From: Calycina herbarum
Lineage: Eukaryota > Ascomycota > Leotiomycetes > Helotiales > Pezizellaceae
DNA length: 64,000 nucleotides
NCBI GenBank assembly: GCA_001414485.1
Contig: LLEY01000035.1
Span: 124,001-188,000 of the forward strand
Reading direction: 5' to 3'
Below are positions 19,901 to 30,300 of the stretch, piece by piece; the first letter of the stretch is position 1, and each line of letters begins with the position of its first letter. The translations under genes and the position numbers were made by a program. The notes below the pieces were generated by a model. That model made no database searches, was not told the DNA's origin, and worked only from the letters and a program-made list of their open reading frames with translations.

Positions 19901-21891
19901 TGTTTTGGTGTTGAGGCAGAAAGTCTGAGAGTTGCCAAAGTTGCGCAGTGACGCTGATCGGATCCCCTAAAAGCCGACTTTGACGGAGGTACCAGCGCTT
20001 GGAGCTGGCTTGGAGAAAACGTGCCTGAAGCGTGGACAATAAAAGCGGCAGTAAATAGCTACCTTATTCTCATTGTTCTGAATATCTAGAGTAATTCACA
20101 GTAATTAACCCAGAGAGTTAGGGTAATCGGACTTTGTGGTTCTAAATCTTCTGGGTTAATGTTCCTAAGTATTTAGGTCAATTACCTTGAATTATTTTAG
20201 AGAGATGGAAGAATGAGAGAGGTAGGGGCTTGCGGTGGACCAATCAAATCGGCAGTAAAAACCTTTGATACTTCTCGTTATTCTAACTTTCTAGGACAAT
20301 TAAAGTCGGTTGTCCCAGCTATGTAGGAAAATGTCACATTGTTCCAAATATTTAAAATAATTTACATGAATTACCCCAGAAAGTTGGAACAACGAGGGCG
20401 AGGTAGGCAGGTACGAACCGAAGTATGTACTGCCGCTTTTACTGCCCAAGGAGAGCGGCTCAAGGAGGCAGGTGAATACTTCCGTATCGGATTAGTAAGA
20501 GTCAAAGTGAGATACAGCTGCAGGAGGCGCCCAATTAGTCGATTTCTTGAAGCAGGTCGGCGCTTTCGAGGCGGTGAAGAGCAGGGCAGGCACGAGGCAG
20601 GCAGAATTCGCTTAAATAGTAAGGATATCAGACCAACATTTTAAAAGAATGGCCCCCACGACACCCCCACTCCCCTAATCACCCCGTAAGCCTCATCGCC
20701 CGAGAACCCCTGGATATAAAAATGGAAAAGCAAGTTTGGTCGGCCATTTAAAAATAGGGATGCGATTCCTCAGTGGCCTCATTCTAAACGCTGGTATTTT
20801 TCCAGCAATTGCGGTCTGCTTGCCAGCAATACAACTACAACCCTCCCCCACGGGGTCCCCACGGATTGTCTTCGGAGACACGACAACAAGCATCACGAGC
20901 TTCCAGAATTACATAAAAAGGGTAGCGTTCATGTCAACGTATGATGCATCTCGTACAGGGCTCACAGCTTGACATTGGCCCCTGTTGCCCTGTTGCGCCA
21001 GTTGCCCGTACAAGCCCGTTAGCGAACATCGCCCCGTTCTGGGAACGACGACCGAACGCAGCGATACCACGCGAGCGGTGTCAGTTGGTCATGCAAAGCC
21101 CCCCAAACCCCCACACTAACAGTCAGACATCAGGAAGAAAAAAAGCAGCGTAGCATACCTTGGGCCCTACCTTGGGCCAGCATTTTCTTGTTACTGTACA
21201 GCGCAACCAGCAGATTTTTGTCCCCATCTCAATCTCACCTCACTCTCCACCAACCTGTTGTCCCGTTGCTCGTACCTCTCTCCTACCCAGTCCAATCTGT
21301 TTCTGTCTCCTCTGTCTCCTCTGTCCCCTCTGTCCCCTCCACCGCTCAGCCCCGGACCCAGCCAAGCAAACACCCCTCCTTCCTGTTTTCCATGGTTCCC
21401 ATCTTTCCCACCCAGTACCGGGAACAGCAAATCATGGCTCAAGGAAGAGGTGTCTCATGGACGCCACTGACCCGTGGTCGGAGCCTTGCTCCTCTCCGTA
21501 AGCCACGTCAGGAACAATGAATTACTACTTAATCAACGCTGACTCCCGCTTGGGATAGACTGAATAACTTCCTCACCCAGATCAAGTCGACCATCTGCAC
21601 TTTGCTCTCTCTGACACCCTCCTCCTCCTCCTCCTCCGCCTTCTCCTTCTCCTCCTCCTCCAGCTCCTGCCCCTTGGCCGCTTTCCCTCCACTGCTCCTT
21701 CCCCTCATTCCCATCCTCCCCACTTCCCTCCCGGAGCTATTACTATCACTGCCTCTCCCTCTCCACATAGCCTCATAAATACGACGGGCTCGACGGGCTC
21801 GACGGGGTCTTCCCTACCACGCACTGGACTAGTGTGAATCCAATTGAGCTCTCTCGTCCATATATTCACCTTCTCACCTGCCCTGCCCATC
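19901..21891. other. 2-kb divergent upstream region of AFI1 and the DapA-family gene
   Basis: Holds a 398-bp MITE-like element (20042-20439, listed separately). Around 20450-20650 the DNA is GC-rich without a gene. From 21190 to 21780 the plus strand is strongly CT-rich (CCTCCTCCTCC and CTCTGTCCCC runs), like a long leader or promoter of the downstream gene. A CGACGGGCT unit occurs as a short tandem near 21781-21806. Confidence 0.45.
20042..20439. mobile_element. MITE-like element, 398 bp, TA target site
   Basis: Starts AAAGCGGCAGTA and ends with its reverse complement TACTGCCGCTTT. It is flanked by TA on both sides (20040-20041 and 20440-20441), as for Tc1/mariner-mobilised MITEs. It has no coding capacity. 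The interior is AT-rich with pieces such as GGACAATTAAAGTCGGTTGT and AGAAAGTTGGAACAACGAG. Related pieces occur at 46190-46310 (AGAAAGCTGGAACAACGAG) and 48385-48520 (AAAGCGGCAGTC at its left edge), so the window holds one complete and two decayed members of a family. Confidence 0.7.
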
Positions 21892-23046
21892 ATGTCTCCT
21901 CACAACGACGCTCCTTCTCCAGCTGGCAGCTTCACGCAAGGTTTCCAAGGTCTCTCTGCCTTTCGTCCCAACCCAAGTTCTGGTCTACGATTGTCAAGCA
22001 GTAACACCAACAGTCTCTACTCGGATTCCGCCTTGAACGACTCCCAATACAGCTCCTCCTACAGCAGCACTTCAATGGAGGCAGACGACCATGTTTCCCG
22101 GCCATTGGAGCCCGGAGTCTACGTCCCAACCATCTGCTTCTTTGACCCCGTCACGGAAGATTTGGACACGGCTACCATTGCAAGCCATGCCGTCCGTCTT
22201 GCCAAAGCCGGGGTCACTGGCTTAACCACCCAAGGTTCCAATGGCGAAGCCGTACATCTCACTCACTCCGAACGTTCAACTGTCACCCGCACGACTCGGT
22301 CCGCCCTGACCGGAGCTGGGTACGCACATATGCCCGTTCTCGTGGGATGTGGCGCTCAATCGGTTCGAGAGACGGTGGAATATTGTCGTGAGGCATACGC
22401 CGCTGGCGGAGATTATGCACTTGTCCTTCCCCCATCCTACTATGCGCCCCTCTTCTCGCCCGCCGCTGCAAGTGTCATTGAGTTCTTCAAGTCTGTTGCA
22501 GACCAGTCGCCCATTCCATTGGTCATATACAACTACCCTGGTGCCGTCTCCGGCATGGACTTGAGCTCCGATATCATCATCCAGCTTGCGGCCCATCCAA
22601 ACATTGTGGGCGTCAAGCTCACATGTGGCAATACAGGGAAGTTGAATCGCATTGTGGCGGCAACCAAATCCGCAAAGCCATCGTCGTACAATACCCCGCC
22701 TTTCCTGGTCTTGGGTGGGAGTGCCGACTTCACCCTGCAGAGCGTGGTTGGTGGGGGTCACGGCATTCTGGCCGGCCTCGCCAACATCGCCCCCAAATCC
22801 TGCCTCGAACTCATCCGATTATATAAGGCTGGCAAGGTTGCTGAAGCACAACAGATGCAGGAGATCGTTGCCAGGGGCGATTGGACTGCCATTCAAGGCG
22901 GCATCGTCAGCACCAAAGCCGGCATGGAGAGTTGGCTAGGATATGGCGGCTATGGTCGAAGCCCACTTCCCCGCCCAACCGAAGAGGAGTCCTCAAAGTG
23001 GAAAGAGGGGTTCCGAGAATTGGTTGCATTGGAGAAGAGCTTATAA
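21892..23046 (+). CDS. DapA-family class I aldolase/lyase (dihydrodipicolinate synthase-like)
   Basis: One exon, 384 residues. A Ser/Asn-rich lead of ~65 residues precedes the TIM-barrel. Barrel marks are PGVYVPTICFFDP, GVTGLTTQGSNGEAVHLTHS, MPVLVGCGAQSV, YALVLPPSYYAP, IPLVIYNYPG (the family Tyr), NIVGVKLTCGN (the Schiff-base Lys) and PPFLVLGGSADF. Members condense or cleave pyruvate-containing keto acids (4-hydroxy-2-oxoglutarate aldolase, 2-keto-3-deoxy acid aldolases, DapA). Fungi make lysine through aminoadipate, so true DapA function is unlikely and a catabolic aldolase is more plausible. The ATG at 21892 is the first Met codon in the frame. Confidence 0.85.
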   Translation: MSPHNDAPSPAGSFTQGFQGLSAFRPNPSSGLRLSSSNTNSLYSDSALNDSQYSSSYSSTSMEADDHVSRPLEPGVYVPTICFFDPVTEDLDTATIASHAVRLAKAGVTGLTTQGSNGEAVHLTHSERSTVTRTTRSALTGAGYAHMPVLVGCGAQSVRETVEYCREAYAAGGDYALVLPPSYYAPLFSPAAASVIEFFKSVADQSPIPLVIYNYPGAVSGMDLSSDIIIQLAAHPNIVGVKLTCGNTGKLNRIVAATKSAKPSSYNTPPFLVLGGSADFTLQSVVGGGHGILAGLANIAPKSCLELIRLYKAGKVAEAQQMQEIVARGDWTAIQGGIVSTKAGMESWLGYGGYGRSPLPRPTEEESSKWKEGFRELVALEKSL

Positions 23047-24004
23047 AGTGTGCTGCACATGATGGTCACTTTCTCACAATGATTTTTTTGTTGCTTTGCA
23101 TTTGCATTTCTTTGCGTGGGACAATAATGAGGTGGTGTCACGATGATACCCTGCTCCGGATCTTCTTCCAAAAGTCACGATTTGTCTCCATCTCGAGCTT
23201 CTCTCCTTTCATCGGTGGATTTTTCGTGGATATGGCGTCTTGCATGAGCAAGCGGGTTTCTTTACATGGTGGTCATCTGTATTACTTTGTCATGCTTGCT
23301 CTGGATCGACTCTCTTACATATCTCAATCTCCTATCACGTCACCCCCCCTTTCAACAACCACATCGATCACAACACCAACGTCACCTCGTCCCCATACCC
23401 CTATTCACGCGCCACAACACAACTCAACACTTGCCTCAATTACATTCAGCACGAGCATCCGACACTCTTCCTCTACCGTACACAATCTCCAGCAGCATGC
23501 CTCTTTCTCTCTCGGTTCTAGACAAAAAACCAAGGTCAGAGAATGAACGGAAAAGTCACAAAAATGGACCAATACTTTGAGGGTTGGGAGGGAATTGTTA
23601 ACTGGTAATTCTAGATGGTTCTTATTTTAGATAGAGAAATTTGATAGCTTCGCGGCTCCGTGATGAATATTAATTTGCCCCTTGTACCGTTTGCTCTGTG
23701 TCCAATTTTTATCATTTTCTTGGCTGAGCTGGTTGATCTTTTCGAAAAAGTGTCGGATTTTCACATGTTAGCCACTGACAATCCATACGGGAAAATTTAG
23801 GTAATATCCGAGGCTTTGTACGTTTTTCTTACTAAGTAGATTGGACACTTATTCTATCTCTTGTCATTGTGTTTCTATATATATTGTTTTCTTAGTCAAG
23901 AGAGGGGAGGGGGTGTGGCTGGTTAAAGTGATGACGTATAAGCGCTAGGCTCGAATAGGATAACACATCCCCCTCCTCCCACACATTATTTTTCGGTTTT
24001 TTTT

Positions 24005-24093
24005 CCGTGTCAAGAGAAGAGAAGAGAAGAGAAGAGAGGGGGAGGGACCTTTTCGCGAACCTTTTTTTTTTTTTTTTCCAAAAAAAAAAAAGG
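24005..24093. repeat. AAGAG microsatellite and T/A homopolymer fold-back
   Basis: Five AGAGA/AAGAG units at about 24012-24038 are followed by CC(T)17CC(A)12GG at about 24060-24093. The T tract and A tract form a perfect potential stem. Confidence 0.75.
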
Positions 24094-24622
24094 TTTCATT
24101 TCCTAGGACTCCTTTGTGGAATCTTGCTCTCGTCTACGCGCTCTTTTGGGACCTTTTTCCCTGCTCGTCTCTTGATGCGTGGTATTTTTTTTGTGCTTTC
24201 TCTCTTGTTGAGGGTTGTGAGTACTCTTCTTTAAGTACTTTGCTAGATTTCCATGTATAGAGAAGGAAGGGGTATGTGTGTGTGTAAGTAAATATACTAG
24301 GAGAGGTTATTGCTCTTCTCTACTTTTCTATTTTGTTATGTGACGTAGTCTTTTATTCTTGAAGGGCATTTATTTGGCTAGGAATATTTTGAAGAATTGA
24401 CGAAAATTTGATTTCTTGATTCTCTTTGTTTTTTTTGGGGGGGGGGGGGGAGTGGTTATTTTTGTGAGGATACTTTGCATACTGCTGTTATGAGAGGGGA
24501 GGCTGCTGGGGAATAATGATCAACCCTTTTATATAGGTGGATGGGGTAAGTGAGTTAGTGGGGAGAAGTGAGAGATGGATGGACTTATGAGAGTGGAAAG
24601 CTTAGGGGGGAAGAAGGAACTA

Positions 24623-24863
24623 GCTCTTTAGGGACGGAAAAAAGTCCCCTTTTTGTACTCTGTATACCTTATGTAGAAAGACCTCTTTCATACGACACAA
24701 ATATCAGGAAAATAGATGAAAAATCTAGATAGATTCCGAATAGACTTATTAACAGTTGTACGAGTTTATAGATATTTTAATAGTAACGTAGTTGTGTAGT
24801 CCTTATATATTACCAAAAACCTTCACGATTTAGGAAGGGAACTTTTTTCCGTCCCCGAAGAGA
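24623..24863. mobile_element. MITE, 241 bp, TA target site
   Basis: The left end begins GCTCTTTAGGGACGGAAAAA and the right end, read on the other strand, begins GTCTCTTCGGGGACGGAAAA. They match at 20 of 24 positions or better, and TA stands at both outer edges (24621-24622 and 24864-24865). The interior is AT-rich and non-coding. Size, ends and target site fit a Tc1/pogo-mobilised MITE. Confidence 0.7.
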
Positions 24864-25518
24864 CTAGGTAATAGTGGATATATTCAAATCTTCCTCTTTT
24901 TGTTTGTTGTATACCGTAATCTGACCAAGGCTGCCGAGCTGGTTAATTTGGCCGAGCCAGCTCAAGACCCACTTTTATTCACTGGGATTAGCGAAATGGG
25001 GTGCGTAAGAGAAAAGGGGACGGGTGGGATTAAGCGAGTGCTTTGGAGGGAATTGGAACATTTACATATGTTTCGAAGTACTAGAGAGAGCACTGTTCCA
25101 ACCCCTTGATTTTTACTTTGGTAGTCCTAATGTCACAGCTGGTAAATGAAGAGAGGAGGAAGGAAGATAAAAAGTAAAGGCGGGGAGGGAGGTCGGAGAG
25201 GGTGAGAGAAAGTTGTTTCTCGCTTGATACATTTTCCTAGAGAGACTATATATTTATTACCTTTGTTCTTTTTCCTTACCAATAGCGAAGGGTGGGTTGG
25301 TAAGAAAGCGAAAGCGAGAAGATGACAACGAGCTTGCGATAGCAAGGCGATTGGTGCGTTTTCCCGCTCGGATTATCGTATCGGTGCGAAACTTGGTCTT
25401 GTAGACAGCAAGAGAAGTAGAGTTATCTGAGAAAAGACCATATTCTACTCTCTTGTATTTGTACCATAAAAGTTTGCCCTTTGCCATTTGCGATTGATTT
25501 GTTTCTGGAAATGCCTTG

Positions 25519-26095
25519 CTACCTCAATAAAGCAACCTGCAAAGTCCCCAACGTCAAAGTCGCGAATGCAACCATATAAGCAGCAACCGCGAACGCATCT
25601 TGGACGCTACCTCCAAAACAAGCCCAGAGTATGGCAAATATGAAACTTCCCAGGCCGAACAGTATAAATCCGATGATCCAGATCTTTTTAACATCCCAGC
25701 TTTCTATCAGTTGGAGACCCCATCCGGGTAGGGCATCAGAGGGGCTTTGGATTTTTACTCGCAGTTTTTTGGGGAAGCGGGAGAGGCAGATGGTGTCGGA
25801 TTTTGCGTGGGAGGGGTTTTGGAAGAGGTGGAGCATGTGGTTTTCTCCAACTGTGGAAAGTTAGCGAGAGAGGGAAAGGGGGTGTAAAAGAGAGGTAGAG
25901 TAGTGAAGAAAAGAATCGAGGGGAAGAGAAGGTGAGAAGGCTAGGGCGTGATTGCGAAGATGAATTGAACGCAAAAGATAAGCTTACCTGGTGGAATTAA
26001 TCCTGGTGGAGCAGGAGTGTACCGAGAGTCCACGTGTCCTGGTGGTAGGAGGTCATTTGCCTTGAGGACGTTGACCAGCTCGCTTGGATAAATTC
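25519..26095 (-). pseudogene. C-terminal remnant of a fungal membrane-anchored protein
   Basis: Two exons can be joined: one about 26095-25988 coding ELVNVLKANDLLPPGHVDSR and TPAPPGLIPP, then a ~135-nt intron, then 25853-25519 starting VGENHMLHLFQNP. The second exon reads CLSRFPKKLRVKIQ, GWGLQLIESWDVKK, and ends with two membrane helices (IWIIGFILFGLGSFIFAILW and AFAVAAYMVAFATLTLGTLQ). This LPKK-type motif, GWG motif and paired helices is a recurrent C-terminal module of uncharacterised fungal proteins, usually behind a much longer N-terminal part. Upstream of 26100 I could not find that part. It is either a short variant or the end of a broken gene. Confidence 0.5.
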
Positions 26096-26100
26096 AAAGT

Positions 26101-27209
26101 TTACGAACCGAATTTGGGACAGTGTGTAGAGGGATAATCTACCCCGTCAAACCCTGGTTGTTGGGGTCGAGGTTAGTCAGCACCTTTGGAATACTTGTTT
26201 TTAGCTAGCTCTTCTGAGAGATCTTTCGCAGCCATTTGCAAAGTCATCGGAATCCCACAATCACTTTCTCAAAAGTTGTGGTTAACATGATCTTATCTCT
26301 TACCAGTGATGATCGAATTAACGTAACCACTTACTGAGCGCGTCCAGACCGACTCCGTAGTTCAAGGTAAGTCACCCAGTAGCAAACTTCGTAGCAGCTG
26401 TCGAAACTTTTTTTGTTGTCGAAAGATCAAGTCATATTCGTTCTACCTCGAAGAATTTAGGAATATCAGGACAGAGAGATAGGCATATCTTTGACGAGGT
26501 TTTTTTTCGTTTGGTTTTGTATTTATCTAAGAGAATTTTGTGTTGGAAGTGGTCCAGCCATGATGTCTGTTGCCGGTTCTCGTTGAGTTGCGCTTCGTAC
26601 TCTGAAGTCAAATATTTCTTTGTCATTATATTGAAAAACAATATATAAACTTTGCAATGATTCCTAGCAAGATCTAGTGGGAATTGTTAAAACTTAAAAA
26701 TGACTTCTATTAGCAGAATAAATAAGTTATATTCTATGTAAGAAGTTGCAAGTAGTAAAGTTGGTGCTAAATGGATCGCTAGATCGCGAATTGGCAATAC
26801 TGTCAGCTCAAGATAGGTTCAAAAGGTCAAGTTCTTATGAAGAGTGAACTAGGAACGCAATACTTCTTACTTGCAAGTTTAAATAAATTTAAAATATGGG
26901 GAGGGAGAAAGAAGCGAGCGTAAGGGAGAGAAGGGGATGAGATAATTGGTTGTGGCAACACCCGTAATTCGTAAAATATTTTCATTCTACAATCGAATTG
27001 ACATACTCTTAGTTGTAATAAAAGCATCATATTCCATCCGGGTGTTTTGAGTTTGGTTTAGTGGGCGGAAATGTGGGTTGGTATCTAGGCTAACAATTAG
27101 CTCAGTTGTTAGTCTTTTGAGAACTATAAAACTAACTCCAGCACCACTAGCCATTCCCAAACAACAGCACGCCTCTTCAACAAACACGGAAGCACAAAAT
27201 CAAATCGCC
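26101..27209. other. Intergenic, nothing recognised
   Basis: AT-rich from 26400. Frames at 26432-26641 and 26827-27030 (minus) are short and featureless. 27060-27209 is the leader of the HNH gene. Confidence 0.35.
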
Positions 27210-28514
27210 ATGGACCCTCTCATAAACCAGATTGAGGAGTTGGTCCCTGAGATCAATGAACCACTACAAGTCCCCAAAACCAGAGTAGGCGACGTTGCCA
27301 AGCGCGAACATCAGAGAGCAGTCGAAGCCTACCAAGAACTCCAAGACATCAAAACAGCCCACGAAGAATTGAACCAGGGCGTGAAGAGAAAGGTGTCGCA
27401 AATGTGTGACGTGTCAGCAGAAAAGAAGAGAGAGAGCGCCGAAGAACTGTTGGATTTGCTCGTACAGGACCGACGAGTTACCAACACCATGATTCTGAGG
27501 GCAAAATCCTGTCTTAATGCGCAATTCAACTACGGAGTAATCGAAGAATCATCATACCAGGACCAAATTTGAGCCATCCAAGCGAAACAATCCAAATTGA
27601 TGGCGGGGGATGTTACGCTGTTCCGGGAGAGAGAAAGAGTATTGCAATCCATTCAGGGAATCGTTTCGAGCACAAAGAATGAGAATACAATCGGAGAAGG
27701 CTTAGCTCAAATGCTTTACAATATACTTGATTACAAGAGGGTCGACCGGCAAACCGAGCAGCGAATATTCAGAACTGACCTCATCAATCACTACGACAGT
27801 CAACCAGAAGGCTGGAAAAAGGACATATGGTGCCCAGTTACAAAAGACTGGCAGTTTCACAAAAAAGTTACTGCAGCTCATATAGTCCCTTGCAAAATTG
27901 GCACAGATACTATGGGGATTCTCTTTGGAGCAGCCGAAAAGGGTTATGACCTTATGTTTTCGGTGGGAAATGGGCTGATGATGCATTCGGATTTCGAGAA
28001 AGAGTTTGACAAATTTAGCTTCTGTCTGGTACCAGTCGAGAAGGAAAGCGGCCCAGACGGATGGCAGATCATCCTCATAAACGAAGAACTGAGGCACCGC
28101 AAGATATACGGCTCTTTGACCTGGGACCATTACGACGGCACTGAGCTTCAATTCCGAAACGAAAGTCGACCCCAACATAGATTCCTATACTTTCACTACT
28201 TCATATGTGTTTATAAGTCACTACTCGAAAGAACGCAGGGATGGAGAAATGCCCGGGATAGAAGTGCGAGCAGGAAAATTTGGGCAACACCTGGCCCCTA
28301 TTTGCGATCCTCGATGTTAGGACTTCTGGCCAAGGTGATTGGGGATGAGGTTGAGCTACCCGATATGCTGATCAATGATGGGGCCGACCCAAATGTAATG
28401 CCGGTGGATGCCCAAAAAGAGGAGAAGAGCGCCCTAGACATCGGCTCGATGCTTCTGCAAGGAACCGATAGCGAGGATGAGGAGACTGATGATGAGGATG
28501 ATTTGTATGAGTAG
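27210..28514 (+). pseudogene. HNH-nuclease-domain protein gene with one in-frame stop
   Basis: From ATG at 27210 to TAG at 28512-28514 a single frame of 435 codons is interrupted only by TGA at 27570-27572. The N-terminal part is helical and charged (REHQRAVEAYQELQDIKTAH, KKRESAEELLDLLVQDRRV). After the stop the frame resumes with AIQAKQSKLMAGDVTLFRER. The HNH region follows: WCPVTKDWQFHKKVTAAHIV (Cys and the first His), then LMFSVGNGLMMHSDFEKEFD (Asn, His and Asp of the HNH_2 type common in fungi), FSFCLVPVE. The tail is acidic (SEDEETDDEDDLYE). No intron that removes the stop keeps the frame. It is either a young pseudogene, a sequencing error or readthrough. Role of these fungal HNH proteins is unknown. 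Confidence 0.7.
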
Positions 28515-28559
28515 TTAGACTACGGAGGAGTAAGCGTGAAAGGGGATTAATTAAGCAAC

Positions 28560-30300
28560 GTACAATGCAAAGCAATCTCTCACTCTCTCAAACTTTCTCA
28601 AATCCATCAGCATATAGTGAGTTACGAATTAAGCTTCTCTTTTAACGATATTTTATAAACCGTGTGTTTTTAGAAAATTTCTTATTTCCTAGATACTCTT
28701 TCCCTTTTTACTTAATAATAACGTATGCTATTATATTCTTAAGAATAGCTAATAAGAGCTCTATATACTCTTTCTTACTCTATAGACTTTTTAAGAAGGA
28801 AATAGACACTTTTATATATATCTAAATTTTTATAAGGTCTTAGTAGAGACTACTTAACTTTATAAGGGTATAAAAGATTTTCTTATAAAAAGAGGGTTTT
28901 CTAAGAATTAACTATTACTAAGGTTATTCTTATTATACTTGCTTAGATATAGTAATAAATAGAAAGGAGGTATAAGAAGATACAGCAGTTCTTTCTAACT
29001 AGGTCTTATATCTTAAAGAGTACTTTAGTTTTCTATTTTCTAAAATAAATAAGGAAGAAACCTAGGAAGACAAAAGCACGGTTTATAAAAAAAGTATTAA
29101 AAAGGAAGCTTAATTTGCAACTTACTATAGCATTATTAACTCCGTTCTCATAGCTACTGAAACTAACACCTACACCTTGACCAAAGAAAAAAAAAGCAAA
29201 AGACAAGATAAAAGAGCTCTATTCTACACAGAAGTAGCGACAGACCAAGTGAACCTTATCTCTCACGTCGGTAATATTACCAGTCACCTTTGCAGAGTAA
29301 TTACAAATCTTCATTCTATTACACTCATCTTGAGACACTTCTCTACCTACCAAATAAACTCTCACAATCAGCCACCTCCAGGGACAAGTCCTATCATCTT
29401 CATCTACATACATTATATAAATCTACTATCCTAACCTTCAATGACGCAGCTCAACACTATCGCTCAACAGTGCGTTGAAGCGTATCCTCTCTCCTCTCAA
29501 CCAATACCAGCGTATTAACAGACTACTCAACTACTCGAGTACTACTCGAGTAGTCTATATATAGTAGTAATATATAAACATAAGCTAAAAAGTTCTACTT
29601 TCAGTAGTAAAAAATGAGATATACTTGAAAATTAGGTAAGAAAACTAATAACTCTTACCTCTCCTCTCTCTTTCTCTTTTAAATAGATATGACCTTAGAA
29701 AGTTTCTATAATTTCCAACCCCATAACTATACCCCGATATTAGGCCCGAGTTGCCCGACCGTCGGTCCGAATCGGCCTGTACTACTCGAGTAGTATTGAG
29801 TAGAGTAGAGTAGTACTTAAAATCCCTTAAGTAGAGTAGAGTAGCGGTCACTACTCTACTCATTTAATACGCTGACTAATACCGATAAGTTGATAAAAGA
29901 GTTCTATATCCGGCAGCAATTCGAGTTTAAGCTCATATCACGATCGGGATTTACTTTCAGCCGTTACCTATCCTTTCAGATCTAATAAAACTCTCAAAAA
30001 CCAATAGTAAAAATAAACCTAATAATAAAAAAGAATTCTTTTAATTTTTCAAAAAGCCCTAGAAGACTCTAAACCTAGAGCAGAGTCTATAGATCGCCAA
30101 ACAAACTCACTTATACACTCTAACCTACTATCTAAAGCAAAAAAAACACCTTGACTTAGGAGCAACACAGACCATCATCAAAATAAGAATCACCGACTTC
30201 TTAAATTACAAACCAAAAAGCCAGTTAAATAAACTCCTTAACTAGTAAAGAGGAAGGTTATTCCTACTTTTATATTTAACTCATCATACCCACTACTCAT
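28560..30300. repeat. AT-rich, RIP-like degenerate repeat block
   Basis: About 1.7 kb very rich in TA dinucleotides, with stop codons in all frames and hardly any CpG until about 29740. It contains near-palindromic units built from TACTCGAGTA (29524-29556 and about 29779-29800) and a run of GAGTAGAGTAGAGTAGT near 29798-29815, with a partial inverted partner (GTAGAGTAGAGTAGCGG) near 29830. This is how RIP-mutated transposon relics look in filamentous ascomycetes. I recognise no protein remnant. Confidence 0.6.

Larger units (their letters stand above)
23047..25518. other. 2.5-kb gene-poor stretch with simple repeats and a MITE
   Basis: The 3' flank of the DapA-family gene, then T-rich DNA with several homopolymer tracts. 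A 241-bp MITE (24623-24863) and a simple-repeat cluster (24000-24110) are listed separately. A poly-G tract follows TTTTTTTT at about 24428-24450. Frames at 23240-23580 are low-complexity and overlap on several frames; I do not accept them as genes. Confidence 0.45.

Noticed and set aside
22276..22761. 161-codon minus-strand frame
   Set aside because: Antisense shadow of the DapA-family gene; its sequence is explained by the codons of that gene.
21892..23046. Lysine-pathway DapA function
   Set aside because: Fungi make lysine by the aminoadipate route; a catabolic aldolase is the better reading of this family member.
23240..23580. Overlapping 90-100 codon frames
   Set aside because: Low-complexity Ser/Thr/His-rich readings in several frames, typical of non-coding CA-rich DNA.
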